Assembly (NCBI GenBank): GCA_036785705.1
Contig: JAWUZG010001123.1
Location: forward strand, 124,001-188,000
Direction: 5' to 3'
From: Acanthornis magna
Lineage: Eukaryota; Chordata; Aves; Passeriformes; Acanthizidae
DNA: 64,000 nucleotides
Positions 1 to 15,099 of the stretch are shown one piece after another. The translations under genes and the position numbers were made by a program. Each line of letters opens with the position of its first letter. Position 1 is the stretch's first letter. A model generated the notes under the pieces. The model was given only the letters and a program-made list of their open reading frames with translations, had not been told where the DNA came from and made no database searches.

Positions 1-165
1 TCCTCCTGCATCCATCGATCCATTGATCCATCGACTGATCTGTTGATTCATCCATTGATCCATCCATTGATCCATTGATCCATCCATTGATCCATTGATC
101 CATCCACTGATCCATTGATCCGTTGATCCATCCATCCGTTAGTCCATCCACTGATCCATCCATCA
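1..165. repeat. GATCCATT/GATCCATC short tandem repeat
   Basis: Degenerate tetramer/octamer array of GATCCATT, GATCCATC and GATCCACT running to the left window edge, so its true extent is unknown. No coding potential is visible. Confidence 0.85.
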
Positions 166-169
166 CTCT

Positions 170-1560
170 GTGATGTCCATGGTCACTCCGTGTGGTCACT
201 CATTGGAATGTCCATGGTCATTCCATGATGTCTGTGGTCACTCAGAGCCGCCTGTGTCACTCAGAGGTGGCCTGTGGTCACTCAGAGGTGCCTGTGGTCA
301 CTCAGAGGTGTCTGTGGTCACTCAGAGATGCCTGTGGTCACTCAGAGGTGTCTGTGGTCACTCAGAGCCGCCGTGGTCACTCAGAGATGCCTGTGGTCAC
401 TCAGAGATGCTCATGGTCACTCAGAGATGCTCATGGTCACTCAGAGGTGTCTGTGGTCACTCTGTGGAACATCCATTGGAATGCCCGTGGTCACTCAGAG
501 ATGCTCGTGGTCGCTCAGAGATGCTCGTGGTCACTCAGAGATGTCCGTGGTCACTCCACGGTCACTCAGAGGTGTCCATGGTCACTCCACGGTCACTCAG
601 AGATGTCCGTGGTCACTCCACAGTCACTCAGAGATGCCCGCGGTCACTCAATGAAGATGTCTGTGGTCACTCAGAGATGTCCGTGGTCGCTCAGAGATGC
701 CTGCGGTCACTCAATGAAGATGTCCATGGTCACTCAGAGATGTCCATGGTCACTCAGAGATGCCCGCGGTCACTCTGTAGTCACTCAGAGATGCCCGCGG
801 TCACTCAATGAAGATGCCCATGGTCACTCACAGATGCCCGCAGTCACTCCGTGGTCACTCACTGGCCTGCCCGCGGTCACTCCATGGTCACTCAGAGGTG
901 CCCACGGTCACTCCACGGTCACTCACTGGCCTGCCCGCGGTCACTCCGTGGTCACTCATTGGACTCCCCATGGACACTCCGTGGTCACTCACTGGCCTGC
1001 CTGCAGTCACTCCGTGGTCACTCAGAGATGCCCACGGTCACTCCGTGGTCACTCACTGGCCTGCCCACGGTCACTCCGTGGTCACTCATTGGACTCCCCA
1101 TGGTCACTCCGTGGTCACTCACTGGCCTGCCTGCGATCACTCCACGGTCACTCAGAGGTGCCCATGATACTCCGTGGTCACTCAGAGGTGCCCGCGGTCA
1201 CTCCACGGTCACTCAGAGGTGCCCATGATCACTCCGTGGTCACTCAGAGGTGCCCGCGGTCACTCCATGGTCACTCAGAGGTGCCCATGGTCACTCCGTG
1301 GTCACTCACTGGCCTGCCCGCGGTCACTCCGTGGTCACTCAGAGGTGCCCGCGGTCACTCCGTGGTCACTCACTGGCCTGCCCACGGTCACTCCATGGTC
1401 ACTCAGAGGTGCCCGCGGTCACTCCGTGGTCACTCAGAGGTGCCCATGGTCACTCCGTGGTCACTCACTGGCCTGCCTGCGGTCACTCCATGGTCACTCA
1501 GAGGTGCCCATGGTCACTCCGTGGTCACTCACTGGCCTGCCCGCGTCACTCCATGCAGTG
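170..1560. repeat. GGTCACTC-core minisatellite
   Basis: Tandem array. The left half has a unit of about 20 bp, GGTCACTCAGAGATGCCTGT. From about 840 a composite unit appears that alternates GGTCACTCCGTGGTCACTCA with a CTGGCCTGCCCGC block. Both contain few stop codons, so several overlapping open frames of 100-460 codons exist on the + strand; their peptides are simple repeats and are not considered genes. Confidence 0.92.
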
Positions 1561-1619
1561 CCCTCAGGCCGTGAGGATCTCCGGCCGCTCCGGAACCCGC
1601 CGATGGCACATGTTGGGAG

Positions 1620-2330
1620 TTCAAGCCGCGGCTGAGCGGATCGGAACAGCTCCGGCAGGCCCGGGGCTCGTTAGGCCGCGCTAATGAGCGGCGTGAGTGG
1701 ATCAGAACCACTCCGGCAGGCCCGGGGCTCGTTAGGCCGCGTTAATGAGGGCGTGAGTGGATCAGAACCGCTCCGGCAGGCCCAGAGCTCATTAGGCCGC
1801 GTTAATGAGCAGCACGAGTGGATCAGAACCGCTCCGGCAGGCCCGGAGCTCGTTAGGCCGTGCTAATGAGTGGCGTGAGTGGATCAGAACCGCTCCGGCA
1901 GGCCCGGGGCTCGTTAGGCCGCGCTAATGAGTGGCACGAGCGGATCGGAGCGGCCCTGGAGGGTCCAGAGCTCGTTAGGCCGCGTTAATGAGTGGCGTGA
2001 GTGGATCAGAACCACTCCGGCAGGCCCGGAGCTCGTTAGGCCGCGCTAATGAGTGGCACGAGCGGATCGGAGTGGCCCTGGCAGGCCCAGAGCTCGTTAG
2101 GCCGTGTTAATGAGCGGCGTGAGTGGATCAGAACCGCTCCGGTGGGCCTGGAACTCATTAGGCCGCGTTAATGAGCAGCACGAGAGGATCGGAGCGGCCC
2201 TGGCAGGCCCAGAGCTCGTTAGGCCGTGTTAATGAGCGGTGTGAGTGGATCAGAACCGCTCCGGTGGGCCCAGAGCTCGTTAGGCCGTGTTAATGAGCGG
2301 CACGAGCGCAGCGACACCGCGCCAGGGACT
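1620..2330. repeat. 60-61 bp minisatellite, about 11 copies
   Basis: Each unit carries TTAATGAG, then GTGAGTGGATCAGAACCGCT, then a CGGCAGGCCC block and GCTCGTTAGGCCGC. TTAATGAG or CTAATGAG recurs near 1682, 1743, 1804, 1864, 1925, 1987, 2048, 2110, 2168, 2230 and 2290. Units differ at scattered sites, so the array is old or has been reshuffled. Confidence 0.9.
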
Positions 2331-2339
2331 CATCACCGA

Positions 2340-2504
2340 GAGCGAAACGAGACGAACGCCGCGGGAATGTTCGCCAGGGATGGCTGGGGGCGATGGAGCA
2401 GCGCCAAACCCCAAATCATCCCAAAAACCATCCTGGGATCGGCGGCTGATCCCTTCTGTGCCAAAATCACCGAAATTCCGCCCCGAGATGATGATTTCCA
2501 ACAA
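2340..2504. other. Non-repetitive stretch
   Basis: Mixed-composition sequence between two arrays. No gene, splice-site pair or conserved protein was recognised in it. Confidence 0.5.
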
Positions 2505-2695
2505 GATTTGTTTTTGTTTTTATTATTGGGTTTATTGTTATTATTATTATTATATCGATTTTGGGTGTTTATTTTTAATATTATTATATTTATTATTATT
2601 ATATTTACTTTGGATGTATATTTATATTTATATTTATATTTATATTTATATTTATATTTATATTTATATTTATATTTATATTTATATTTATTTTG
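2505..2695. repeat. AT-rich island with (TTTATA)n
   Basis: T- and A-rich stretch ending in about 15 copies of the hexamer TTTATA (roughly 2606-2692). It is the most AT-rich sequence of the window, in strong contrast to its GC-rich flanks, and would melt easily. Confidence 0.9.
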
Positions 2696-2859
2696 GGCAT
2701 TTATTCCTTTTACACCCCCAGCCTCAAAAAACATTCCCATTTCCCCCTGTGGCTCGCAAACCCAAAACCCCGAGAATTCTGGCGCGGAAGTGGAATTTTT
2801 TGGGGATTTTTTTGGGGATATTTTCTCGCCGCCGCCGAGGCCACAAATCCCTGGGGCGA

Positions 2860-3915
2860 CCCCGGAAGCGCTGATCCCAAAAAGCGCTGATCGCATCAAG
2901 CGCTGATCCCATCATGCGCCGATCCCACAAAGCCCTGATCCCAAAAAGTGCTGATCCCAAAAAGTGCCAATCCGATCCCATCAAAGCGCCGATCCCAAAA
3001 ACCACTGATCCCATCAAGCGCCGATCCCATCAAGCGCTAATCCCATGAAGCGCTGATCCCCAAAGCGCTGATCCCATACAGCACTGATCCCATCAAGCAC
3101 CGATCCCATCCAGTGCTGATCCCATCAAGCGCCGATCCCATCAAGCGCTGATCCCAAAAAGCGCCGATCCCACCAAGCACTGATCCCATCAAGCACTGAT
3201 CCCATAGAGCACCAATCCCATCAAGCGCTGATCTGATCCCATAAAGCACTGATCCCATCAAGCACTGATCCCATCAAGCCCTGATCCCATCAAGCACCGA
3301 TCCCATAAAGCCCTGATCCCATCAAGCCCCGATCCCATCAAGCGCCGATCCCAAAAAGCGCTGATCCCATCAAGCACTGATCCCATAGAGCACCGATCCC
3401 AAAAAGCACTGATCCCATACAGCGCTGATCCCATAAAACACCAATCCCATCAAGCGCCGATCCCAAAAAGCACTGATCCCATCAAGCGCTGATCCCATCA
3501 AGCGCCAATCCCAAAAAATGCCAATCCTATAAAACACCGATCCCATCAAGCGCCAATTTGATCCCATCAAGCACTGATCCCAAAAAGCACTGATCCCATA
3601 CAGCGCTGATCCCATAAACCACCGATCCCATCAAGCGCTGATCCCATCAAGTACCAATCCCATCAAGCGCTGATCCCATCAAGCACTGATCCCATCAAGC
3701 ACCAATCCGATCCCATCCAGCGCTGATCCCATAAAACACCAATCCCATAAAGCCCTGATCCCATCAAGTGCCGATCCCGTCAAATGCCGATCCCATCAAG
3801 CACCAATCCGATCCCATCGAGCGCTGATCCCATAAAACACCAATCCCATCAAGCCCTGATCCCATAAAACACCAATCCCATCAAGCGCTGATCCCACCAA
3901 GCGCCGATCCCATAA
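2860..3915. repeat. 16-17 bp GATCCCATCAAGCGCT minisatellite
   Basis: More than 60 copies of a unit close to GATCCCATCAAGCGCT, alternating with GATCCCAAAAAGCGCT and GATCCCATAAAGCACC. The minus strand reads through several stretches as Met/Gly/Ser/Ala/Trp/Asp repeats; these are products of the unit and not genes. Confidence 0.92.
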
Positions 3916-4258
3916 CTCGCGGTCACGGCAGCAGCCGGAGCCTCTCCGCGGTTATTTATGGCTCTCCTTCCCTTCTCCCGGAGAGCCCAAGCGAGGCCAT
4001 AAATCCTGGGATTTAGGGGCGGCTCCGAACCGCGGCCCTAAAACCCCGCGGGGGAGCAGAATCCGCACGATTCCACCCCAAAACGGCGCTGGGGGGGCGG
4101 GGAATCACCTCGGGGGGGTTGGGGGAAGTTTTGGGGTGTTTTAATGGGGTTTTGGGGGTTTTTTTAGCGGGAAAAGGGATTTTGTGTGCCTGAGGGGTCC
4201 TGACCCCATCCCACACTCCCCACCCAAAAAATCCCAAAATTTTGGCACCTCTCGTTCT
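3916..4258. other. Non-repetitive island with interrupted inverted repeat
   Basis: Unique sequence between two arrays. At 3954-4004 it contains ATTTATGG followed by GGCTCTCC, a 12-base pyrimidine spacer, GGAGAGCC and then CCATAAAT. The two nested complementary pairs can form an interrupted stem. No open frame of interest is present. Confidence 0.55.
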
Positions 4259-4259
4259 C

Positions 4260-4745
4260 AAGAGGAGATTTAGGGACAAAAATGGGATTTGGGGGCTGTC
4301 ATTTAGGGGACAGAGCTGCAATTTGGGGACGGCAATTTGGGGTTTGCGGCTGCAGTTTGGGGGTTTGGGACTGGGATTTTGGGGCTGGAATTTGGGGTTT
4401 GTAATTGGGATCTTGGGGCCGGAATTTGGGGACTGTAATTTGGGGTTTGTGGCTGCAATTTGGGGGATTGGGACTGCGATTTTGGGGCCGGAATTTGGGG
4501 TTTGTAATTTGGGGTTTGCAGCTGCAATTTGGGGGATTAGAACCAGGATTTTGGGGCCGGAATTTGTGGATTGTGGCTGTATTTTGGGGGATTGGGATTG
4601 GGATTTTGGGGCCGGAATTTGGGGACTGTAATTAGAGGGCTGTCATTTAATTTGGGGTTTGCAATTCGAGGTTTGTCATTTTGGGATTTGTCATTTGGGG
4701 TTTGTCCTTTGGGGTTTGCCGCTGAGTTTTGGGGCCCTTTGGGCA
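4260..4745. repeat. GGAATTTGGGG minisatellite
   Basis: Degenerate array built from GGATTTTGGGGCCGGAATTT, GGGACTGTAATTTGGGG and GGGTTTGTAATTTGGGG. Clustered runs of three or four G give high quadruplex potential on the + strand. Confidence 0.85.
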
Positions 4746-9059
<4,314 letters not shown>

Positions 9060-9074
9060 CTAGCGATTCCTGCT

Positions 9075-9385
9075 CGCACAGCGGCACCGCCAGGCCCAGT
9101 TCAGCCCAGTGGCTCCCAGTATGGCCCAGTTCAGCCCAGTGACTCCCAGTATGGCCCAGTCCAGCCCAGTGGCTCCCAGTATGGCCCAGGACCACCTGGC
9201 CTGGCTCATCCCAGTGACTCCCAGTCCAGCCCAGTTCATCCCAGTGGCTCCCAGTCCAGCCCAGTGGCTCCCAGTTCATCCCAGTCCAGCCCGGTTCATC
9301 CCAGTGGCTCATCCCAGTGGCTCCCAGTTCATCCCAGTCCAGCCCAGTTCATCCCAGTGATTCCCAGTCCAGCCCAGTGCCACCA
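9075..9385. repeat. CAGTTCAGCCCAGTGGCTCC minisatellite
   Basis: Roughly 10-bp and 20-bp units of CCCAGT-containing sequence just downstream of the SMUG1 poly(A) signal. Confidence 0.88.
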
Positions 9386-9448
9386 CCAAGCAGGGAAAGG
9401 ACGGAAGGAATGAATTCCTCTTTCCTTGGATTTTTACCAATTTTTGCC

Positions 9449-9454
9449 TTTATT
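9449..9454 (-). terminator. SMUG1: SMUG1 poly(A) signal AATAAA
   Basis: TTTATT on the + strand reads AATAAA on the minus strand, about 590 bases downstream of the predicted SMUG1 stop codon, with no competing canonical signal between. It is the likely 3' end of the SMUG1 transcript. Confidence 0.75.
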
Positions 9455-9479
9455 CCACAATTCCGCACCAAACTCCGCG

Positions 9480-10300
9480 AGACAGCGACCCCTCCCCCAC
9501 CCCTCCCAATTCCTAACGGGAAACTGAGGCAGGAGCCATCCCCCACCCCAAAGGTTCCCTAGCACCATTCCCGCGTGGGGAAACTGAGGCAGGAGCCATC
9601 CCCCGCCCCTACAGGAGCCCTAAACCTCCTCCCGAGTGGGGGAACCGAGACTGGGAGGGCTGAACCTCCTGACCCCCCGTTCCCAGCTGGGGAAACTGAG
9701 GCAGGGCCCCACCCCCGTCCTGTCCCCCAGTTCCCGAGTGGGGAATTTGAGGTCTGGATTTGTCCTCTGCCTTGTAGTGTTTCCCTGATCCCTCTCCCGA
9801 GTGGGGAAACTGAGGCAGGGCCCCACCAACATCCTCCTCCCCAATCCCCAGCTGGTCCCACTGGGGCCAGGCCCCACCCCTGTCCATCCCCCCAGTCCCC
9901 AACTGGTCAGACTGGGGCCGGGCCCCATCCCTGCCATCTCCCCAGTCTCAAACTGGTCAAACTGGGGCCGGGCCCTATCAATCCCCTGCCCCTCGGTTCC
10001 TGAGCAGGGAAACTGAGGCAGGGCCCCATCCCCTTCCTTCCTCCTAGTTCCAAACTGGGGCCGGGCCCCATCCCTGTCCATCTCCCCCAGTTCCGAACTG
10101 GTTCCACTGGGGCAGGACCCCATCCCCATCCTTTCCCCCAGTCCCCAACTGGGGCCGGGCCCCATCCCCATCCATTCCCCCAGTTCCCAACTGGTCCCAC
10201 TGAGGCAAGACTCCATCCCTGTCCATCCCCCCAGTCCCAAACTGGTCCCACTGGGGCTGGGCCCCATTCCTGCTGCCCCCCGCAGCCCCCGACTGGGACC
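9480..10300 (-). repeat. Minisatellite of the SMUG1 3' UTR and distal coding end
   Basis: Degenerate array of 40-60 bp units built from CTGAGGCAGGGCCCCA, TTCCCAACTGGT and CCATCCCC. It is a diverged continuation of the 42-bp array in SMUG1 exon 2. The part above 10044 is still in the SMUG1 reading frame; the rest is 3' UTR. Confidence 0.85.
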
Positions 10301-13300
10301 GGGCCGCGTCCCCGTTGTCCCCCCCAGTTCCCAACTGGTCAGACCGGTCCAGAACCCCGTCCCCGCTGTTCCCCCCAGTCCCAAACTGGTCCAGAGCCCC
10401 GTCCCCGCTGTCCCCCCCAGTTCCAAACTGGTTCAGAGCCCCGTCCCCGCTGTCTCTCCCAGTTCCAAACTGGTCCGGAGCCCCGTCCCCGCTGACCCCC
10501 CCAGTTCCAAACTGGTTCAGAGCCCCGTCCCCGCTGTCCCCCCCAGTTCCAAACTGGTCCAGAGCCCCATCCCCGCTGTCCCCCCCAGCCCCGTCCCCGC
10601 TGTCCCCCCCAGTTCCAAACCGGTCCGGAGCCCCGTCCCCGCTGACCCCCCCAGTTCCAAACCGGTTCAGAGCCCCGTCCCCGCTGTCTCCCCCGGTTCC
10701 AAACTGGTTCAGAGCCCCGTCCCCGCCGTCCCCCCCAGTTCCAAACCGGTCCGGAGCCCCGTCCCCGCTGTCCCCCCCAGTTCCAAACCGGTTCAGAGCC
10801 CCGTCCCCGCTGTCCCCCCCAGTTCCAAACTGGTTCAGAGCCCCGTCCCCGCTGACCCCCCCAGTTCCAAACCGGTCCGCAGCTCCGTCCCCGCTGTCTC
10901 CCCCAGTTCCAAACTGGTTCAGAGCCCCGTCCCCGCTGTCCCCCCCAGTTCCAAACCGGTCCGCAGCCCCGTCCCCGCTGTCCCCCCCAGTTCCAAACTG
11001 GTTCAGAGCCCCGTCCCCGCTGACCCCCCCAGTTCCAAACTGGTCCGGAGCCCCGTCCCCGCTGTCTCTCCCAGTTCCAAACTGGTTCAGAGCCCCGTCC
11101 CCGCTGTCTCCCCCAGTTCCAAACTGGTTCAGAGCCCCGTCCCCGCTGTCTCCCCCGGTTCCAAACTGGTTCAGAGCCCCGTCCCCGCGCAGCCCCAGCA
11201 GCCGCAGCACGCCCATCTCCCCGAGGCGCTCCCGGGCCTCGCTCTCCCAGCCGCGGTTGGCTCGGGGGTTCCGCGGGGAAGGATGCGGCAGCGCCCGCAC
11301 GGCCACGCTCAGCCCCGCGGCCGCCAGCGCCCGGCGCGCCCGCAGCTCGGCCACCCTGCCCAGGGCCACCACGAGCCGCACGCGCAGGGCCACCACGGCC
11401 GCGGCCAGCGCGGCCCCGCACGGCGCCAGGAGCCGCTCCCGCTCCGGGGGGCGCAGCTCGGGGGGCGGCACGTTGCGGCCGCTGGCGGCGAGGAAGAGGA
11501 GGGGGCACAGGTTGTGCACGAAGCAGTGGCGGAAGAAGGCGCGGGGGTCGGGGCAGAGGCGCCGGATGAGCCCCCAGAAGCGAGCGCCGCTGACCTCGGC
11601 CCGCGGGCAGCGCAGCCCCAGCACGGGCCGCTTGGGGTGCTCCTGGGGGGGCTTCCGCACGACCCCCGCCACCCGCAGCCACTCGCGGACGTGCCACGCC
11701 TCGCCGAACGGCACCTGCGGGGACAGGGGGTGTCAGAGGGGTGGGGGAGTGGGGACAAACCCCCCCCTCCCGAGGGACCCCCGGGGTTGGGTTCCGTTCT
11801 CTGAGGTGCCGTGGGGTGAGGTGGGATTGGCTGGGGACCACCCGGGGGATCCCATAACGACCCCCGTGCCTCAGTTTCCCTCCCCTGAGATCCCTCAGGG
11901 TGGACCAGGACCCCCTGGACACCCCCCGTGCCTCAGTTTCCCTCCCCTGACACCCCACGGGATGGACTGGGACCCCTGGACGCCCCCCGTGCCTCAGTTT
12001 CCCTGCTCTGAGACCCTGTGGGATGGCCTGGGGACCCCCCGGGGGATCCCATAACCACCCCCATGCCTCAGTTTCCCTCCCCTGACACCCCGTGGGATGG
12101 GCTGGGGACCCCCCGGAGGATCCCATAAACCCCCCCCGTGCCTCAGTTTCCCTCCCCTGACACCCCACGGGATGGACTGGGACCCCTGGACGCCCCCCGT
12201 GCCTCAGTTTCCCTCCCCTGACACCCCACGGGATGGACTGGGACCCCTGGACGCCCCCCGTGCCTCAGTTTCCCTGCTCTGAGACCCTGTGGGATGGCCT
12301 GGGGACCCCCCGGGGGATCCCATAACCACCCCCATGCCTCAGTTTCCCTCCCCTGAGACCCCTCAGGGTGGACCAGGACCCCCTGGATACCCCCCGTGCC
12401 TCAGTTTCCCTCCCCTGACACCCCGTGGGATGGCCTGGGGACCCCCCGGGGGATCCCATAACCCCCCCGTGCCTCAGCTTCCCTCTCCTGAGACCCCTCA
12501 GGGTGGACCAGGACGCCCTGGACACCCCCCGTGCCTCAGTTTCCCTCCCCTGAGACCAGTCAGGATGGATTGGGACCCCATGGACGCCCCCTGTGCCTCA
12601 GTTTCCCTCCCCTGGGACCCCACGGGATGGACTGGGACCCACGGGACACCCCCCGTGCCTCAGTTTCCCTGCTCTGAGACCCCGTGGGATGGGCTGGGGA
12701 CCCCCCGGGAGATCCCATAACCACCCCCGTGCCTCAGTCTCCCTCCCCTGAGACCCCACGGGATACACTGGGACCCCCTGGACACCCCCCGTGCCTCAGT
12801 TTCCCTGCTCTGAGAACCCTGCGGGATGGACTGGGACCCCCTGGACATCCCCAAAATCCCCCCCCTGCCTCAGTTTCCCTCCCCTGAAACCCCGTGGGAT
12901 GGACTGGGACCCCTGGACACCCCCCGTGCCTCAGTTTCCCTGCTGTGAGACCCCACGGGATGGACCGGGACCCCCCCAAAATCCACCCAAACCTCAGTTT
13001 CCCTGCTTTGAGACCCCTCAGGATGTACCGAGACCCCCAGGACACACCCCGTGCCTCAGTTTCCCTCCTCTGATGCCCCACGGGATGGACCGGGACCCCC
13101 CAAACCTCAGTTTCTCTCCTCCGGGACCCCCTGGGATGAACTGAGCCCCCCCAGCGCCCTCTCCCCGATGCCCCCCGCTGCCCCCCGGTGCCCCCCGGTG
13201 CCCCCCGGTGCTGACCCCGGTCTGGGCCATGCCGAACGGGCCCGGGTTCATGCCGAGGAACAGCACGGCCTTGGGGCCGCGGCAGTAGCGGCGCACGAAG

Positions 13301-13632
13301 TGGCAGTGAGGGTCCCACGCGTACTCCAGGGGGGCGTACACGATGGCCACGGGGGGCCCGGGGGGCGGCAGCGCGCGCAGCTCCGCGCTCAGGGCGCGCT
13401 CCAGCGCCAGGAACCGCGCGGCCACGCCTTCCTCATCATCTTCATCCTCCTCATCTTCATCCCTGGCTCCATCCTCATCCTCATCTTCATCCCTGGGTCC
13501 ATCTCCAGCCCTGGTTCCATCCTCATCCTCCTCAGCCCTGGGTCCATTCCTGGCTCCATCCTCATCCTCCTCCCGCTCCGGGGCCCCCCCGGCCGCAGGC
13601 TCCGGCCCCGCCTGGGCCCCGGCCCGCTCCAT
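10044..13632 (-). CDS. SMUG1: SMUG1, single-strand-selective monofunctional uracil-DNA glycosylase
   Basis: Removes uracil and oxidised pyrimidines such as 5-hydroxymethyluracil from DNA as the first step of base excision repair in the nucleus. Two coding exons: 13632-13216 (139 codons) and 11714-10044, joined in phase 0 between Gly139 and Val140. The glycosylase core matches the family. Motif 1, [15 protein letters not shown], has the catalytic-site Asn at residue 129. The second motif, HPSPRNP, begins at the catalytic-site His283. In between are [10 protein letters not shown] and [12 protein letters not shown]. The start is the Met of MERAG, 10 bases inside the exon after a good acceptor. 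Two oddities stand out. Residues about 20-75 are a strongly acidic Asp/Glu tract absent from human SMUG1. The expected stop near residue 315 is missing, and the frame runs about 380 further codons through a 42-bp minisatellite to TAG at 10046. The identity of the gene is certain; whether the long tail is translated is not. Confidence 0.95.
10300..11186 (-). repeat. 42-bp minisatellite inside SMUG1 exon 2, about 21 copies
   Basis: Each unit encodes about [14 protein letters not shown] on the minus strand. A 42-bp unit equals 14 codons, so copy-number changes keep the frame. One truncated unit near 10575-10610 is also in frame. The array starts two or three codons after the place where other SMUG1 proteins end. 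Confidence 0.95.
11830..13145. repeat. Minisatellite filling the SMUG1 intron
   Basis: About 18 copies of a 60-80 bp unit containing TGCCTCAGTTTCCCTCCCCT, GAGACCCCACGGGATGG and ACTGGGACCCCTGGAC. It occupies nearly the whole 1.5 kb intron between SMUG1 exons 1 and 2. Confidence 0.9.
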
Positions 13633-13644
13633 GCCCCATCGCCT

Positions 13645-14135
13645 GCGGGGACAGCGGCGACGCGGTGACGGCGGGGACACGGGGACCGACAGCGGGGAAC
13701 CGGGGACGGACAGAGGGGACACGGGGACCGACAGCGGGGACACGGGGGGGCGGACAGAGGGGACACGGGGACGGACAGCGGGGACACGGGGGGGCGGACA
13801 GAGGGGACACGGGGGGGGCGGACAGAGGGGACACGGGGACGGACAGCGGGGACACGGGGACGGACAGAGGGGACATGGCGACGGACAGCGGGGACACGGG
13901 GGGGCGGACAGAGGGGACACGGGGACGGACAGCGGGGACACGGGGGGGCGGACAGAGGGGACACGGGGACGGACAGAGGGGACACGGGGGGGCGGACAGA
14001 GGGGACACGGGGACGGACAGAGGGGACACGGAACCGGACAGAGGGGACACGGGACCGGACAGAGGGGACACGGGACCGGACAGAGGGGACACGGAACCGG
14101 ACAAAGGGGACTCGGGGCTGGCGGACAGAGGAGCC
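13645..14135. repeat. GGGGACACGGGGACGGACAG minisatellite, SMUG1 5' intron
   Basis: About 21-24 bp units (GGGGACACGGGG and GCGGACAGAG blocks) directly upstream of the SMUG1 coding exon acceptor at about 13643, inside the intron that separates it from the non-coding first exon. Confidence 0.9.
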
Positions 14136-14199
14136 CCCGGGGGCGATGGCGGAGGGGACACGGCAGCCCCAGGGGGGGTTAGGGGAGCCCCGGTGAGGC

Positions 14200-14560
14200 C
14201 GAGGTGTTCCCAGACCCCCCCAGCTGTCCCTTCCGAGCCCCCCCGGTGTCCCCAAACCCCCCCAAGTGTCCCATCCGAGCCCCCCCGGTGTCCCCAAACC
14301 CCCCCAAGTGTCCCTTCCGAGCCCCCCCGGTGTCCCCAAACCCCCCCAAGTGTCCCATCCGAGCCCCCCCGGTGTCCCCAAACCCCCCCAAGTGTCCCTT
14401 CCGAGCCCTCCCGGTGTCCCCAAACCCCCCCAAGTGTCCCTTCCGAGCCCCCCCGGTGTCCCCAAACCCCCCCAAGTGTCCCTTCCGAGCCCCCCCGGTG
14501 TCCCCAAACCCCCCCAAGTGTCCCTTCCGAGCCCTCCCGGTGTCCCCTCCCTCCAGCCCT
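14200..14560. repeat. 42-bp minisatellite, about 8 copies
   Basis: The unit contains CCCCCCCGGTGTCCCCAAAC and CCCCCCAAGTGTCCCTTCCG. Same period as the SMUG1 coding array but a different sequence. It lies in the SMUG1 5' intron. Confidence 0.9.
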
Positions 14561-14639
14561 GTCCCCTCGGATCCCCCAAACTCCCCCAGGACCCCCGAGT
14601 GACCCTCAAAGCCCCCTCGGCCCCCCCCCGCAGGCCGCA

Positions 14640-14870
14640 ATAACGTCACACGCCCCCCCAGTGACGTCACGGCCGCCGCCGCGAGCCCACCTGAGCACGC
14701 GCCGCTTCCGCCGCGCGCCGGGCCCCGCCCCTTGCCCTCAAAGCCACGCCCATATGCAAATATCCTTCCCGGCGTGCCCCGCGCGCGCGGGGGGGGCGTG
14801 GCCCAGTCCTTTGTCTGCGCGCGGAGTTTCCCATCGTGCCTTGCGGCGGGAAAACACCCCCCCCGAACCC
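14640..14870 (-). promoter_or_regulatory. SMUG1: SMUG1 promoter and non-coding first exon
   Basis: CpG-rich, non-repetitive segment. It contains a palindromic CRE (GTGACGTCAC, 14661-14670), an octamer ATGCAAAT (14754-14761), a ZNF143/THAP11-like motif (TTTCCCATCGTGCCTTGCGG, 14827-14846) and an overlapping E2F-like GGCGGGAAAA (14845-14854). On the minus strand CAG|GTGGGC at 14691/14690 is a good donor for a 5' UTR exon that would join the acceptor at about 13643. Transcription start is inferred, not seen. Confidence 0.6.
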
Positions 14871-15071
14871 ACCCCTCCCCCACTCCTGACCCTCCCCAAA
14901 GCCCCCCAAGGTCGCGAAGGCGCGCGGGGGACACGGGGGGGGCACCCACAGGGGGGAGGGGTCGCACGGGGGTCGCGGCGCGCGCGCGGCAGGGGGCGGG
15001 GTCTCCTCAGGCCACGCCCCCTCCCCACGGTGGGGGGGGGGCGGCGCGCGCGGGGCTGCGGCGGCGCGAGG

Positions 15072-15085
15072 GCGCCCCCTGGCGG
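15072..15085 (-). promoter_or_regulatory. Candidate CTCF site
   Basis: The minus strand reads CCGCCAGGGGGCGC, matching the CTCF core consensus. Located upstream of SMUG1. Confidence 0.4.
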
Positions 15086-15099
15086 GTCCCCAATCCCTC

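Noticed and set aside
192..1574. 460-codon open frame on the + strand
   Set aside because: Translation of the GGTCACTC minisatellite in one of three open frames; no conserved protein.
1620..2330. Regular 60-bp repeat considered as a CRISPR-like array
   Set aside because: Whole units are repeated without unique spacers, and the context is a vertebrate genome; it is a minisatellite.
10315..12054. 579-codon + strand frame antisense to SMUG1
   Set aside because: Shadow of the 42-bp repeat and of SMUG1 exon 2 on the other strand.
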